From Croceibacterium_B sp963783195 (GTDB taxonomy: Bacteria; Pseudomonadota; Alphaproteobacteria; Sphingomonadales; Sphingomonadaceae), in assembly GCA_963783195.1 (NCBI GenBank), contig CAWAMV010000004.1:2108001-2172000 (forward strand): a stretch of 64,000 bases of DNA, written 5' to 3'. Positions 63,557 through 64,000 of this stretch are shown here, piece by piece. The position numbers were made by a program, and so were the translations under genes. The first letter of the stretch is position 1. Every line of letters starts with the position of its first letter. Below the pieces are notes generated by a model that saw only the letters and a list, made by a program, of their open reading frames with translations, was not told the origin of the DNA and searched no databases.

Positions 63557-64000
63557 CTAAACGAGGATCTCGCGCGCCGGCCCCTGGCCGAGAAACTGCG
63601 CCGGGCTGGCGCTGGCGCCATAGGCCCCGGCGCAGAACACCGCCACGAGATCGCCCACGTCGGCACGGGGCAGCAGGGCCGCGTCGGCCAGCCTGTCGAG
63701 CGGGGTGCACAGGCAGCCCACCACGTTGACCTCTTCGGCCGGCTCGGCAGCGAAGCGGCTGGCGATCGCGACCGGGTAGTTGCGGCGAACCACGGTGCCG
63801 AAGTTGCCCGAGGCGGCGAGCTGGTGATGCAGCCCGCCATCGGTCACGAGGTAGGTCGTGCCGTGGCTCTCCTTGCGGTCGACGATCCGGCACAGGTACA
63901 CCCCCGCCTCGCCGACCAGGTAGCGGCCAAGCTCGATGGCGAACTCGCACTCCGCCAGCTCATCGGGCAGGCGTGCGAAGCGTTCGGCCAGAACAGTGCC
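63557..64000 (-). CDS. XrtA-associated PLP-dependent decarboxylase, partial (runs off right edge)
   Basis: Only the C-terminal 147 codons are present; the gene starts beyond base 64000. The visible sequence LAECEFAIELGRYLVGEAGV, then LCRIVDRKESHGTTYLVTDG, is the second half of an ornithine/diaminopimelate-type decarboxylase. GCLCTPLDRLADAALLPRAD with the active-site Cys follows, then GDLVAVFCAGAYGASASP. It matches the decarboxylase that opens exosortase A loci. The stop is at 63557-63559. The 188 bases between it and the export lipoprotein gene contain a small hairpin (GTCCC/GGGAC) but no gene. Confidence 0.9.
   Translation of the reverse strand, partial: GTVLAERFARLPDELAECEFAIELGRYLVGEAGVYLCRIVDRKESHGTTYLVTDGGLHHQLAASGNFGTVVRRNYPVAIASRFAAEPAEEVNVVGCLCTPLDRLADAALLPRADVGDLVAVFCAGAYGASASPAQFLGQGPAREILV

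Overview
The window is a GC-rich stretch of an alphaproteobacterial chromosome. Gene content points to the order Sphingomonadales, most likely an Erythrobacteraceae-like genus. The clues are a complete nuoA-N operon running into birA-coaX-rnj-DUF1467, an RNase E with a long acidic insert, and an exosortase A (XrtA/PEP-CTERM) exopolysaccharide locus. The family assignment is an inference from layout and protein style, not a computed phylogeny. I saw no tRNA, rRNA, CRISPR array, insertion sequence or phage gene. The long open frames antisense to real genes are the usual GC-rich shadows.

Layout. 1-1849: three leftward genes of unknown function (a partial gene, a transferase-like/membrane protein and a degenerate Hpt-like protein), divergent from a rightward 851-residue membrane coiled-coil protein (1907-4462). 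4507-23934: one long leftward transcription unit. In transcription order it is nuoA, B, C, D, E, two tiny membrane-protein genes, nuoF, a secreted protein of unknown function, nuoG, H, I, J, K, L, M, N, then birA, coaX, rnj and a DUF1467 gene. Most junctions overlap by 1-11 bases. 24341-32351: thiolase, two related lipoproteins, an SH3-like protein, an ammonium transporter with two NTF2-fold genes, a nitronate monooxygenase family protein, an exported methyltransferase and another lipoprotein. 32354-41131: prfB, peroxiredoxin, PBP1A, amidase, rne and a DUF4242 protein, with two strong intrinsic terminators. 41223-49408: transporter, serine hydrolase, tannase-like esterase, methyltransferase, sdhB, thioesterase, zapE and pirin. 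49426-64000: an RpfF-like crotonase followed by a near-complete XrtA exopolysaccharide locus that runs off the right edge.

How the parts work together. The nuo genes encode all 14 subunits of respiratory complex I. SdhB belongs to complex II, but its partner genes are not here. The XrtA locus carries a PLP decarboxylase, outer-membrane export lipoprotein, chain-length determinant, tyrosine autokinase, outer-membrane protein, ATPase, polysaccharide deacetylase, FemAB-like transferase, glycosyltransferase, exosortase A and an asparagine-synthase-like amidotransferase. This is a full set for making, exporting and modifying a polysaccharide together with PEP-CTERM protein sorting. No PEP-CTERM substrate protein lies in the window. 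The neighbouring crotonase keeps both catalytic glutamates of the DSF (diffusible signal factor) synthase RpfF, which suggests a link between cell-cell signalling and exopolysaccharide.

Data quality. Five conserved genes (nuoJ, rne, zapE, and the XrtA deacetylase and ATPase) are each broken by single-base indels, mostly one extra base in or beside a short G/C run. I annotate them at full length and read the pattern as probable sequence error. Raw reads would be needed to exclude real mutation.
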